The notes under the pieces were generated by a model. That model was not told the origin of the DNA. It ran no database searches and saw nothing but the letters and a program-made list of their open reading frames with translations. The position numbers were made by a program, and so were the translations under genes. Positions 1-7,669 of a DNA stretch of 15,758 nucleotides are shown piece by piece. This DNA comes from Planctomycetaceae bacterium (GTDB lineage Bacteria > Planctomycetota > Planctomycetia > Planctomycetales > Planctomycetaceae), in NCBI GenBank assembly GCA_020426065.1, contig JAGQQT010000031.1, positions 1 through 15,758 of the forward strand, in the 5' to 3' direction. Positions within the stretch are counted from its first letter, which is position 1. Each line of letters starts with the position of its first letter.

Positions 1-1452
1 GCGATTGCCGGACATGAGAAGAAGGAAAACCGCACCGCTCTGTTTGTCGCGGCCAGTCCGTTCGGAACCGACCAGCCCTATCGCTTGAAAGTGGTCCTGA
101 AGCATGAATCCCAGTACGCCCAGCATCAGTTTGGTCGCATTCGCCTGGCGGTCTCAGCAGATGATCAGATTGCGAACCTGGTTCCCGATGCCATCCGCAC
201 TTTGCTGGCCACACCGGATGACAAGAAAACGAATCAGCATAAACAGCAGCTTAAAGAACATTTCCGCAACAATGTCTGCAGTCTGCCTGAGTTCAGAACA
301 CTGCAGCAGTCTCAAACGGAGCTGCAGTCCAGGAAAACCAAGCTGACCGAGCAGATTCCCACCACGCTCGTTTTCCGTGAGAAAGCACAGCTGAAGCCGT
401 CCTATCTGCTGAAACGCGGGGAATATGATCAGCAGGGTGAGGAAGTTTCCCGTCGCACTCCACTGGCACTTCCACCCATGCATCAGGAGTGGCCCAATAA
501 CCGGCTCGGATTGGCTTACTGGCTGGTCAGTGAGGAAAACCCTTTGACTGCCCGCGTTGAGGTCAACCGGATCTGGCAATCGCTGTTCGGAGTGGGACTG
601 GTCAAGACCACCGAAGACTTTGGCTCACAGGGAGAGGCACCATCACATCCCGAATTGCTCGACTGGCTCGCGATTGAGTTGCGTGAATCTGGCTGGGACC
701 GGAAAGCTCTGCTCAAAAAGATCATGCTCTCCTCCGCCTACCAGCAGTCATCCCGAATTATACCTGCTCAACTGGCTGCCGATCCCCAGAACCGTCTCAT
801 TTCTCGTGGTCCACGTTATCGACTCGATGCGGAGATGCTGCGAGATCAGGCGCTGTTTGTTTCCGGGTTGCTGGTCGAAAAGATTGGCGGGCCGAGTGTG
901 AAGCCTCCACAACCGGATGGTTTGTGGTTTGCCGTTGGATACACCCGCTCCAACACTGCCCGGTTTGTTCCCGATGAAGGAGCGGAGAAGATCCATCGAC
1001 GCACCCTTTACACGTTCCTGAAACGGACAGCCCCTGCTCCACAGATGGCGGTCTTTGATGGTCCGTCCCGGGAGTCAAGTTGTGTGCGTCGGGAGCGGAC
1101 GAATACCCCGCTGCAATCCCTGCTCCTGCTCAATGATCCCCAGTATGTTGAGTTTTCACAGGGACTGGCTGCCCGCGCGATGCGGGAAAGTGCATCGGAT
1201 CCCGGACAGATCGCCACGCGGATTTATCGGCTCTGCACGGGGGAATTGCCCACGGCAGACCAGTTATCCCTGCTGGTGGCCGGATTTGAAGCAGACCGGG
1301 AGTATTTCCGGGCTCATCCGGAACAAGCCACTGCCTATCTCAAAACTGCAGCTCTGGTTCCGCATGAAGGGTTGGCCGAAGTTGACCTGGCAGCCTGGTC
1401 GCTGACTTCGAGTCTGGTCCTGAATCTCGATCAGGTTGTGAGCAAAAACTGA
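1..1452 (+). CDS. DUF1553 (PSD1) domain protein, C-terminal part
   Basis: The frame is open from base 1, so the start lies outside the window and about 483 residues are visible. The signature is the stretch read from about base 508: [10 protein letters not shown], then [34 protein letters not shown], ending in SSAYQQSS. This is the conserved core of the planctomycete PSD1/DUF1553 family. The preceding [11 protein letters not shown] and TPLALPPM are the usual linker into that core. Full-length members normally carry an N-terminal cytochrome-c-like (PSCyt1) and DUF1549 domain and are secreted; those parts would lie upstream. The first roughly 60 visible residues resemble the carbohydrate-binding-like spacer often found between DUF1549 and DUF1553, but that is weaker. 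The biochemical role is unknown; a link to polysaccharide breakdown is often proposed. No frameshift is seen, and the TGA stop is at 1450-1452. Confidence 0.9.
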   Translation, partial: AIAGHEKKENRTALFVAASPFGTDQPYRLKVVLKHESQYAQHQFGRIRLAVSADDQIANLVPDAIRTLLATPDDKKTNQHKQQLKEHFRNNVCSLPEFRTLQQSQTELQSRKTKLTEQIPTTLVFREKAQLKPSYLLKRGEYDQQGEEVSRRTPLALPPMHQEWPNNRLGLAYWLVSEENPLTARVEVNRIWQSLFGVGLVKTTEDFGSQGEAPSHPELLDWLAIELRESGWDRKALLKKIMLSSAYQQSSRIIPAQLAADPQNRLISRGPRYRLDAEMLRDQALFVSGLLVEKIGGPSVKPPQPDGLWFAVGYTRSNTARFVPDEGAEKIHRRTLYTFLKRTAPAPQMAVFDGPSRESSCVRRERTNTPLQSLLLLNDPQYVEFSQGLAARAMRESASDPGQIATRIYRLCTGELPTADQLSLLVAGFEADREYFRAHPEQATAYLKTAALVPHEGLAEVDLAAWSLTSSLVLNLDQVVSKN

Positions 1453-1889
1453 GAATGGTGAGTTGGCTGCCAGAGTGAACCATTTGCGGTGCCGGTTGTC
1501 TTGCTACAGGGATTCACCAGAATCTTTCTGTGAAGAGAAGGCTGTGTAAGGGGCTGAAAATATGCCTGTCGCATAGTCCGTGCAGATTGGGACCGGTAAT
1601 CTCGGCTCACAAAACAGTGAAGGGCTCATTATTTCCTGCAGTTCCGACCGATGTTGGAAGAACATGCTGTATGTTTTTCGGGAAGACGATTCTCGGAGAA
1701 TCAAGAACTCGCAAGTGCAGGATCAGGACGAGCGATTCGAACGCATCAAGAGAACGACAACTACTATATTTTGAATTGCCATCCCTTTTTTCGCTGTTCT
1801 GCACTGGGCCGCTCCGTATAATTTAACAGGGTTTATTCACTTTTCTTTTTGAATGTGAAATCCGTTTTAGTTACTGGAGATGATCACTG
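1453..1889 (+). promoter_or_regulatory. Intergenic region with promoter-like -10 box upstream of the DUF2203 gene
   Basis: No convincing gene in 437 bases. A perfect TATAAT lies at 1817-1822, 68 bases before the next start codon, but the hexamer 17 bases upstream (CTGTTC, 1794-1799) is a poor -35, so the promoter is tentative. An interrupted dyad GATTCTC-G-GAGAATC at 1688-1702 could be a binding site or chance. A GGAG at 1876-1879 sits 10 bases before the ATG at 1890 and serves as ribosome binding site. No clear terminator follows the DUF1553 stop. Confidence 0.4.
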
Positions 1890-2294
1890 ATGAACGCGAT
1901 GGTTTCCAACCCGGATGCCTTGGTGCGGGATTTTACTCCCGACCGCTGCAACGCGATGTTGCCGCTGGTGAAAGCGATTGTCTGGGACATTGTCACTCTG
2001 GCTACCGAAATTACGAGCCGGAATGAACGCATCGAGTCGCTCGAAAATTCTCGCACTCGCCCCGGAAACATCGGGGACTTCTTTGCCGAAGAATTCCAGG
2101 AAATGGAAGACCGGCTCAGACGGGATTGCGAGCAGCTGGGCGAATACATTGATGAGTTGAATGCTCTCGGTCTGGAACTGCACGATGCCGAAATGGGCGA
2201 AGTTCACTTCCCGACAGTTCTGGAAGGAAAGCCCGGCTACTACACATGGAAGCTGGGAGAAGATTCGGTCTTTCCTCAGCCATACATGGTCTGA
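1890..2294 (+). CDS. DUF2203 family protein
   Basis: A 134-residue protein. The N-terminal RDFTPDRCNAMLPLVKAI matches the family opening, where members begin with an FT-x3-A-x2-LLP-like segment. The C-terminal block GEVHFPTVLEGKP followed by YYTWKLGED matches the other hallmark (G-x-V-x-F-P, then a W-x-LGE core). Between them is a highly charged helical stretch (about residues 45-90) that could form a coiled coil. DUF2203 proteins are small, cytoplasmic and of unknown function. The ATG at 1890 is preceded by GGAG at 10 bases. The gene stands alone, with more than 350 bases to the next start. Family membership is from memory of the motif, not from a search. Confidence 0.8.
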   Translation: MNAMVSNPDALVRDFTPDRCNAMLPLVKAIVWDIVTLATEITSRNERIESLENSRTRPGNIGDFFAEEFQEMEDRLRRDCEQLGEYIDELNALGLELHDAEMGEVHFPTVLEGKPGYYTWKLGEDSVFPQPYMV

Positions 2295-2659
2295 TTTCCA
2301 CCGGAATCTCGTCACTGACTGAACTAGAAATTTCTGGAAACGGAATTGATTCCGGGAACACCCAGAGTCTGTTGAGGCCTTCAGGTGCAGAGCTTCCAGA
2401 CTCACTGTCAATCATCCGATGAACTCTACAAATCATCGACGTTCAGCTTTATTTGCAAGGCATTTTCTGTTGCCTGCCGCTTGAGAACATCTGTTCCCGC
2501 TGAGTTCGAACGAATTCCTTTCCCTCAGGCATCCTGCAGCCTTCTGTAGCTGGTTTGTCAAAATAGAGAATCCGGGAGAGAGAGCGGGTAGTTTCACGAT
2601 TGTGCTGAAATGTGTCGATACGACATACATATTCTGCGCATTTTGAGAGTGAACTGCTC
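2295..2659. other. Intergenic region, no gene seen
   Basis: The 365 bases between the DUF2203 gene and scpA hold no convincing reading frame. The only structure I noticed is a short dyad, CGGAAT-TG-ATTCCG, at 2341-2354, without a T-run. I could not pick a promoter for scpA with confidence. Confidence 0.5.
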
Positions 2660-3442
2660 ATGTCCACCACGCTGTACCAGATCGAGATTCGTGACCTGTT
2701 CAATGGTCCGATCGATCTGTTGCTGTACCTGGTGCGGAAGCAGGAGGTGAACGTTGCCGAGGTTCGGATTGGCGAGATTGTCGATCGGTTTCTGGAGTAC
2801 CTCAACGTTCTGGAATTCATTGATTTTGACCTGGCTGCCGATTTCGTGGTGGCGGCAGCCGCCCTGGTGGAAGTGAAAAGTCATCTGGCCCTGGTGCGGG
2901 ATGAAGACCAGGAAGAAGAGCAGGAAGAGCCAGTCGAGGAAACCTCGACCAGTCAGCTCGTCTCCCATCTACTGGCCTACAAGAATCTGCGGGATGCGGC
3001 GGAGTTACTGCAGGAACAGGCTCTCGCCTGGCAGGACCGTTATCCTCGTCTGGCCGATGAACGTCCGCAGTCAAAACGCTCCCTGGCGGATGATGTGCTG
3101 AAGGATCTCGAGGTCTGGGATCTCGTGGGAGCATTTGCCCGCATCGTGCGTCAGAAGTCGGATGAACGCGAATCTCTCATTCGCTTCGATGAAACGCCGA
3201 TTCACATTTATGTCGACAAGATCGGTGCTCAGGTGCGGGCAGAAGGGCGTGTCCGGTTCCAGAATCTGTTTGACTCCACTGATGACCGCAGTAAGGTCAT
3301 CGGGATGTTTCTGGCGGTCCTGGAGTTACTCCGTCATCACGGATTCCGAGCCTGTCAGGAAACTGACTTTGCAGAGATCTGGATCCTCCCTCCGGTTGAA
3401 AACGAACAGTCAGAAGACGAAACTTTGCCAGAACGAGACTAA
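2660..3442 (+). CDS. scpA: Segregation and condensation protein A
   Basis: A 260-residue kleisin subunit of the bacterial SMC-ScpAB condensin, which bridges the SMC heads and binds ScpB. The start is set at 2660 because the protein then opens with IEIRDLFNGPIDLLLYLVRK, the conserved N-terminal helix that binds the SMC neck; an upstream ATG at 2612 would add 16 unconserved residues with no ribosome binding site. The helix VNVAEVRIGEIVDRFLEYL and the segment FDLAADFVVAAAALVEVKSH are typical. An acidic linker lies at about residues 82-95. The C-terminal winged helix includes VIGMFLAVLELLRHHGF. Length is normal for ScpA. ScpB, often the next gene, is not in the window. The UvrA-like gene starts 24 bases downstream, so the two are probably co-transcribed. 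Confidence 0.93.
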   Translation: MSTTLYQIEIRDLFNGPIDLLLYLVRKQEVNVAEVRIGEIVDRFLEYLNVLEFIDFDLAADFVVAAAALVEVKSHLALVRDEDQEEEQEEPVEETSTSQLVSHLLAYKNLRDAAELLQEQALAWQDRYPRLADERPQSKRSLADDVLKDLEVWDLVGAFARIVRQKSDERESLIRFDETPIHIYVDKIGAQVRAEGRVRFQNLFDSTDDRSKVIGMFLAVLELLRHHGFRACQETDFAEIWILPPVENEQSEDETLPERD

Positions 3443-3466
3443 GACATTCTGGCCTGAAGTGAGTTT

Positions 3467-5503
3467 ATGACCGAGCAGCCCGCTCACAACGCGATTGAAA
3501 TTGAGGGAGCCCGCGCGCGGAATCTGAAAAACGTTTCCGTCACAATTCCCCTCAACCGCTGGACTGCCGTGGTGGGGATGAGTGGTTCCGGCAAAAGCAG
3601 CCTGGTGTTCGAGACGATCCACGCGGAATCTCAGCGCCGTTTCTTCGAAACTCTTCCGCACGGAATTCGAGTCTGGCTGGAACAGTGGGAACGCCCCGAT
3701 GCCGACCGGATTTCCCATCTCCCGGCCAGCCTGGCAATCGGGCGGAATCAACAGCCGCAAACCGGGATCACCCGTATCAGCCAGACCTCTGGTCTGGAAG
3801 AAGAGCTGATCCGCATCATGATAGCGCAGGGAGAACTTGTCTGTCCGGCCTGCCAGCTGGGAGTGAGAAGTTCTTCCGTGGAGCAGGTCCTGCAGGCAGT
3901 GGAAAAACTGCCCGCTGGCGTCCGCTACCAGATTGGATTTCCCGTTGTGCTGCGGGAGCAGGCAGGTTCTCCAATCAGCCCCCAACAGATCGCTGCCGAG
4001 AAAGCATTCTGGGAACAGACCGGTTATTCCCGCTTTCTGGCGGTGCAGGCCGATCCTGCGTTACAGCATGTGTTTCAGGGTGAACGATTTGTGGTGGTGG
4101 TGGACAGGCTGCAGTCTGGCCAGGCAGACCTTTCACGAATTCGGGAAAGCATCGAACAGGCTCTCACGGCTGGATTGGGTCACTGTCTAGTTCTGGTGGA
4201 TCACACCGACTTACCGGGTTTTGATCGGGCTGACTGGTTACTTGCATGTCAGGATGAGTCCGGACGTCCGTTTCACGGTTTGGCATTTTCTCATGGCCGG
4301 GAATGTCCTGCCTGCCTGACGTCGGTTCCCGAATTGCAGCCGGAACTGTTCTGGGGAGGTCGGACTCACGGGAATTGTGGTCAGTGTTCGGGTGAAGGAA
4401 TCATCAGGCTGAAAGACGCTCAGGAGATCTGTCCGGAATGTTCTGGAACGGGCCTGGGGGTGATTGCACTGCACGCTCGACTGGCAAACGAAACCGGGAC
4501 TCGCCTCACTTTCGCAGAGTTACTCCAGCAACGGATCGAGACATTACCTTCCACGCTGGAATCGGTTTTGGCGGATCGGTCTCCGCACGATTCGGCCTTC
4601 AGAAACCTTCTCAAAACGGTTGATCAGCTTGTCGATCTGGGGTTAGGCCCACTGCGGTTGAATCGATTGACTCGCACCTTGTCCCGAGGAGAGTTTCAGA
4701 AAGTCTCGCTGATCTCGGCCTGCCGACAGCAGTTTGTCAATACGCTGATTCTGCTGGAAGAAATCTGTAATGGACTGCATCCCGAAGATCGGGCCAAGGT
4801 GTCTGGCTGGATTCGAAACCTGGTTTCGACCGGGAACACGGTCATCACGGTGGAACATCATGCAGATGTGATTGCTGCAGCCGATCATGTGATTGAACTG
4901 GGACCGGAAGCCGGAGTATCCGGAGGTGAAGTGGTTTACACCGGCTCGCCAGAAAAGTATCTGCAGAAGCTGCCATCTTTCGAAGAGGCGCCGGAGCGGC
5001 GAATCGCACAGGCTGGAGAATCGCTCGAAATTCGTGATGTGCATTTGAATTCATTGCAGGGAGTCTCAGTCCGATTCCCTCTCAATCGGTTCATTGTTGT
5101 GTCCGGAGTCTGCAGCAGTGGAAAAACTAGCCTGATCTGTCAGGCGTTGAGCCTGGCCGTCAACAATCGACTGGCTGATAGAAACTCTGTTGCCCCGTCA
5201 GCAGTCAAGGATCCTTTTCAGACGGTGGCCCAGGTTGGGGCGATTGAAGGTGGGGATGTAATCGACGAGTGTCTGGTGATGACGGCCAGTAACTGGACTG
5301 GATCCAGCCGCAGTACACCGGCAACCTATCTGAAAGTTTTTGATGAGATCCGGAAACTGTTTGCGGAATCGGTGGATGCCCAGAAAGCCGGATTCAAACC
5401 ATCGCACTTCAGTTTCAATTCGTCGAGCGGTGGACGCTGTCAGCGGTGTCGGGGCGTGGTGAAATCGAAGTGGATCTGCAGTTCCTGGCCAACCTGTGTG
5501 TGA
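3467..5503 (+). CDS. Divergent UvrA-family ATPase, N-terminal four-fifths (frameshifted)
   Basis: First part of one gene that really runs to 6006 (about 846 residues once repaired). NBD1: Walker A GMSGSGKS at residues 37-44. A region similar in position and length to the UvrB-binding domain follows (about 125-280, including VVVVDRLQSGQ). Zinc module 1 is C280-x2-C283 / C304-x2-C307, and a C322-x2-C325 pair follows. The signature is LSRGE (405-409) instead of LSGGE, and Walker B reads LLEEI (429-433) instead of LDEP, so the Asp is replaced by Glu. The NBD1 H-loop His is kept (VEHH). NBD2 Walker A is GVCSSGKT (547-554), and SRSTPATYLKVFDEIRKLFA is the normal UvrA core. Only about 100 residues separate zinc module 1 from the NBD1 signature; canonical UvrA has about 200, so the DNA-contacting insertion domain appears to be missing. 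Probably a paralogue rather than the repair UvrA. After the frameshift 15 spurious residues precede the TGA at 5503. Confidence 0.88.
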   Translation: MTEQPAHNAIEIEGARARNLKNVSVTIPLNRWTAVVGMSGSGKSSLVFETIHAESQRRFFETLPHGIRVWLEQWERPDADRISHLPASLAIGRNQQPQTGITRISQTSGLEEELIRIMIAQGELVCPACQLGVRSSSVEQVLQAVEKLPAGVRYQIGFPVVLREQAGSPISPQQIAAEKAFWEQTGYSRFLAVQADPALQHVFQGERFVVVVDRLQSGQADLSRIRESIEQALTAGLGHCLVLVDHTDLPGFDRADWLLACQDESGRPFHGLAFSHGRECPACLTSVPELQPELFWGGRTHGNCGQCSGEGIIRLKDAQEICPECSGTGLGVIALHARLANETGTRLTFAELLQQRIETLPSTLESVLADRSPHDSAFRNLLKTVDQLVDLGLGPLRLNRLTRTLSRGEFQKVSLISACRQQFVNTLILLEEICNGLHPEDRAKVSGWIRNLVSTGNTVITVEHHADVIAAADHVIELGPEAGVSGGEVVYTGSPEKYLQKLPSFEEAPERRIAQAGESLEIRDVHLNSLQGVSVRFPLNRFIVVSGVCSSGKTSLICQALSLAVNNRLADRNSVAPSAVKDPFQTVAQVGAIEGGDVIDECLVMTASNWTGSSRSTPATYLKVFDEIRKLFAESVDAQKAGFKPSHFSFNSSSGGRCQRCRGVVKSKWICSSWPTCV

Positions 5504-6006
5504 CATGCCCGGAATGTCATGGTCGCAGATACGCTCCGGAGACACTGCTGGTTTTTTACCGGAACCGCAACATTCACGATGTTCTGCAGATGACCGCCGA
5601 GGAAGCATTCGCGTTTTTTCGGAATCATCCCAAAATTCAACGTCCGCTTCAGTTATTGCGGGATGTTGGACTGGGTTATGTGACATTAGGGCAACCGACC
5701 GCGTCATTTTCAATGGGGGAATGCCAGCGACTAATGCTCGCTTCCAGCTTGAGTGCCGCGAGCGGCAAGCATCGACTCTATCTGTTTGATGAACCGGCTT
5801 CCGGATTGCATCCGGCCGATCTGATGGTGCTGGTCCGGGCGTTTCAGCGGCTGGTCGAGCAGGGACACTCAGTTGTGGTCATCGAAAATGATCCCCAGAT
5901 TCTGTCTCAGGCTGACTGGATTATTGAAATGGGGCCAGGAGCGCATGAAAAAGGAGGCACGGTGGTTTATTCCGGGCCTCCTGAAAACTGGTCGGGCTCA
6001 GTCTGA
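5446..6006 (+). CDS. Divergent UvrA-family ATPase, C-terminal part (frameshifted)
   Basis: Continuation of the gene that starts at 3467. A GTG at 5446 opens the frame, but homology really starts at about 5455. In repaired numbering it holds the second half of zinc module 2 (C681, C684), then the conserved ETLLVFYRNRNIHDVLQMT and VGLGYVTLGQPTASFSMGE. The NBD2 signature is FSMGE (748-752) instead of LSGGE. Walker B LYLFDEPASGLH is intact (D775, E776). The H-loop reads VVVIENDP, so the switch His is Asn at 808. The C-terminus after DWIIEMGPGA and a GGTVVYSGPPE segment is standard. It has no ribosome binding site of its own and is not a separate gene. The stop TGA (6004-6006) lies inside a hairpin shared with the convergent asd end. 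Confidence 0.85.
   Translation: MSGRGEIEVDLQFLANLCVTCPECHGRRYAPETLLVFYRNRNIHDVLQMTAEEAFAFFRNHPKIQRPLQLLRDVGLGYVTLGQPTASFSMGECQRLMLASSLSAASGKHRLYLFDEPASGLHPADLMVLVRAFQRLVEQGHSVVVIENDPQILSQADWIIEMGPGAHEKGGTVVYSGPPENWSGSV
5450..5455 (+). other. One-base frameshift in the UvrA-like gene
   Basis: The reading frame moves by -1 at the GGGG run 5451-5454. Adding one G gives RCRGRGEIEVDL, which restores the conserved UvrA zinc-module sequence. The repaired cysteines are C658-x2-C661 and C681-x2-C684. Their spacing (20 from the second to the third Cys) equals that of canonical UvrA, which locates the lost base to this run. No canonical slippery heptamer is present, so a sequencing error or a recent mutation is more likely than programmed frameshifting. 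Confidence 0.85.
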
Positions 6007-6027
6007 TCTGATGTTGGCATCAGATCA
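6004..6027. terminator. Hairpin between convergent UvrA-like gene and asd
   Basis: TGATCTGATG (6004-6013) and CATCAGATCA (6018-6027) form a perfect 10-bp stem with a 4-base TTGG loop. It fills the short gap between the two convergent stop codons and overlaps the TGA of the UvrA-like gene. There is no T-run on either side, so it may act as a weak two-way terminator or an RNA 3'-end stabiliser. Confidence 0.5.
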
Positions 6028-6033
6028 TCATGG

Positions 6034-7041
6034 TCAACTGCAGTGCTGGCTGAGCAGTTCTGCAATCTGGACAGCATTGGTGGCAGCCCCTTTTCGCAGG
6101 TTGTCGCTCACACACCAGAAGCTGATCCCATTGGGGGAAGTCAGATCTTTGCGGACACGTCCGATGTAAACTTCGTCGGAACCATCGGAAGTGAGTGGCA
6201 TCGGATAAAGTTTTTCTGGCAGGTTATCCTGGACCGTGATTCCCGGAAAATCATTCCAGGCTTTCACTGCCTGTTCGACAGAAATCGGCTCTTCTGTTTC
6301 CACCAGAATGCTTTCGCTGTGACAGTTCCAGACTGGAATCCGCACACAGGTGGGGTTCACAAGAATCCTGTCATCTCCCAGGATCTTGCGGGTTTCATAA
6401 ACCATTTTCATTTCTTCGCTGGTGTAGCCCTCATGTTTTGGTCCACCAATCTGCGGAACGGCATTGAAGGCGATCGGATGAGCAAAGACCTTGTACTGGT
6501 AATCGGTTCCCTGCAGGCGGGCCTGACTGCCGTGAATGAGGTCTTCGGTTCCAACAAGGCCAGCACCACTGGTTGCCTGATAGGTGCTGACAATGACTCT
6601 GCGGATACGGGAAATGTTCTGTAGCGGTTTGAGTGCCATCACCATTTGAGTGGTTGAGCAGTTGGGACTGGCAATAATCCCTTTGGCGTTGATGGCATCC
6701 TGGGGATTGATTTCCGGCACGACCAGGGCGACATCCGGATTCATGCGCCAGTAACCGCTTTCGTCGATGACCTTGGCACCCGCCTGGACTGCGTATGGCA
6801 GATATTCTCCTGCAATGTCATCTGGAGTAGAGGCGATGACCAGATCGACACCTTCGAAGGCGTCTTTGGTCAGTTCTTCAAATACATATTCCCGCCCCTG
6901 GAAAACCAGTTCCGTTCCCGCTGACCGGGCACTGGAAAGGAAACGGAACGTTTCAGCAGGAAAATTGCGTTCTTCCAGAAGTTCCAGGATGATTCGCCCA
7001 ACGGCACCGGAAGCCCCCACAACTGCGACTGTCTTAAACAC
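6034..7041 (-). CDS. asd: Aspartate-semialdehyde dehydrogenase
   Basis: A 335-residue NADPH-dependent enzyme that reduces aspartyl phosphate to aspartate semialdehyde, the branch-point precursor of lysine/diaminopimelate, threonine and methionine. The nucleotide-binding motif GASGAVG is at residues 9-15. The catalytic Cys is C128 in SPNCSTTQM, the active-site Gln is Q155 in TYQATSGAG, and R234 and H241 lie in VRIPVWNCHSES. The YTSEEMKMVYETRKILGD segment and the C-terminal NLRKGAATNAVQIAE are family hallmarks. Length is typical. The start is a GTG at 7041, supported by GAGGG a few bases upstream; no better ATG is available. It is transcribed toward the UvrA-like gene and has its own upstream region, so it is probably monocistronic here. 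Confidence 0.96.
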   Translation of the reverse strand: MFKTVAVVGASGAVGRIILELLEERNFPAETFRFLSSARSAGTELVFQGREYVFEELTKDAFEGVDLVIASTPDDIAGEYLPYAVQAGAKVIDESGYWRMNPDVALVVPEINPQDAINAKGIIASPNCSTTQMVMALKPLQNISRIRRVIVSTYQATSGAGLVGTEDLIHGSQARLQGTDYQYKVFAHPIAFNAVPQIGGPKHEGYTSEEMKMVYETRKILGDDRILVNPTCVRIPVWNCHSESILVETEEPISVEQAVKAWNDFPGITVQDNLPEKLYPMPLTSDGSDEVYIGRVRKDLTSPNGISFWCVSDNLRKGAATNAVQIAELLSQHCS

Positions 7042-7052
7042 TCGGCCCTCTT

Positions 7053-7064
7053 TTCAAATTTGAA
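7053..7064. promoter_or_regulatory. 12-bp palindrome just upstream of asd
   Basis: TTCAAATTTGAA is a perfect palindrome ending 12 bases from the asd GTG, directly next to its ribosome binding site. It could be an operator or a translational element; A/T-rich palindromes of this length also occur by chance. I could not identify the asd promoter boxes. Confidence 0.3.
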
Positions 7065-7301
7065 TTCAGTGTCTTCCTGTTGAATACAGACGGATCTGGC
7101 CGGAGAAGTCTAATGCATCTGTCGTCTGGACAGCTGGAGACCAGGAAAACCGCAACACCGCCCGTTTGCTTTCTGCCCGCTATTCTGCAAAGTTCTCCAA
7201 CGATCGCAACCTGCCTTGGCAAAAAATGATTCGAACCGATGAGACTGCAGACTGAGCTTGATTCTAATCATTAAGTTCGTCTATTCGTGTGAATCGACTG
7301 A

Positions 7302-7508
7302 CAAAAATTCAGAAACCTGAACCAAAAAGAAATGACTCCTCTGCAGGAACTGGCAATGCGAACAGCGGACGGTGCTGCCAGTCCGCACACGTTGTGAATG
7401 ATCGGGGCATCCAGATATCCAAATGCCCGGCCAGTGATACTCATACCCAGAGATTTGGATACGATGGTCTGGATTGAAAACCAGGTGCGAACCTCTGCCG
7501 AAACGAGG
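7302..7508. other. Unassigned stretch with several complementary segments
   Basis: No gene is supported between asd and the leu leader. CTGGCA (7350-7355)/TGCCAG (7376-7381) and GCGGAC (7365-7370)/GTCCGC (7381-7386) interlock as an H-type pseudoknot. ATCCAGA plus TATCCAAAT (7409-7424) pairs with ATTTGGATA (7453-7461) and TCTGGAT (7468-7474), giving 16 pairs with a 6-base bulge. GGGCAT (7405-7410)/ATGCCC (7423-7428) competes with that stem. AGGT-GCGA-ACCT (7483-7494) is a GNRA-capped hairpin. On the minus strand TTCAG/CTGAA (7308-7321) followed by five Ts would be a weak terminator. It matches no RNA family I know, and either strand could be the functional one. Confidence 0.35.
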
Positions 7509-7562
7509 TGTCAGTGTGTGTGCCTGCCCTTGAGGTGCGGTCTGGTGTCGACCATCCGATGC

Positions 7563-7591
7563 TTGACGATTCAAAATCCCCTGATTACCAT
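7563..7591 (+). promoter_or_regulatory. Promoter of the leu leader
   Basis: TTGACG (7563-7568) and TACCAT (7586-7591) are separated by exactly 17 bases: five and four matches to the housekeeping consensus, with the key T, A and T of the -10 kept. The predicted transcript start, 6-8 bases after the -10 box, falls at about 7597-7599, on the ATG of the leader peptide, so the message may be leaderless. Confidence 0.6.
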
Positions 7592-7597
7592 TTGGTG

Positions 7598-7669
7598 ATG
7601 AAATACATGTGTGCTTACCTCACTGGCCTGAGCGGACTACTACTCCCCTTCTTTATTGGGACGTCTTAG
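7598..7669 (+). CDS. leuL: leu attenuator leader peptide
   Basis: A 23-codon frame starting MKYMCAYLTG and continuing LSGLLLPFF to a TAG at 7667-7669. Five of 23 residues are leucine, with a run of three (codons CTA CTA CTC, 7637-7645). It lies between a good promoter and an intrinsic terminator, 134 bases before leuA. The Leu run is followed 18 bases later by a segment that can pair with the terminator stem, which is the arrangement expected of a peptide whose translation senses leucyl-tRNA. No Shine-Dalgarno sequence precedes the ATG, but the promoter predicts transcription starting at or next to it, so leaderless translation is likely. The peptide itself probably has no function once made. 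The symbol is by analogy with enterobacterial leuL. Confidence 0.75.
   Translation: MKYMCAYLTGLSGLLLPFFIGTS

Noticed and set aside
1530..1826. 98-residue plus-strand frame in the gap after the DUF1553 gene
   Set aside because: Low-complexity, arginine- and serine-rich product, no ribosome binding site, no recognisable motif, and it runs over the likely promoter of the next gene.
1884..2411. 175-residue minus-strand frame opposite the DUF2203 gene
   Set aside because: Mirror frame of a gene with a clear family match; the product shows no known pattern.
5446..5503. Programmed -1 frameshift to make the full UvrA-like protein
   Set aside because: No canonical slippery heptamer in the reading frame and no obvious stimulatory structure; a lost G in a homopolymer is simpler.
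6043..6624. 193-residue plus-strand frame opposite asd
   Set aside because: Shadow of asd, whose active-site motifs are all intact on the other strand.
7281..7574. 97-residue minus-strand frame across the structured stretch before the leu leader
   Set aside because: Composition is odd (His, Gln, Ser rich), there is no ribosome binding site, and it overlaps the leu promoter.
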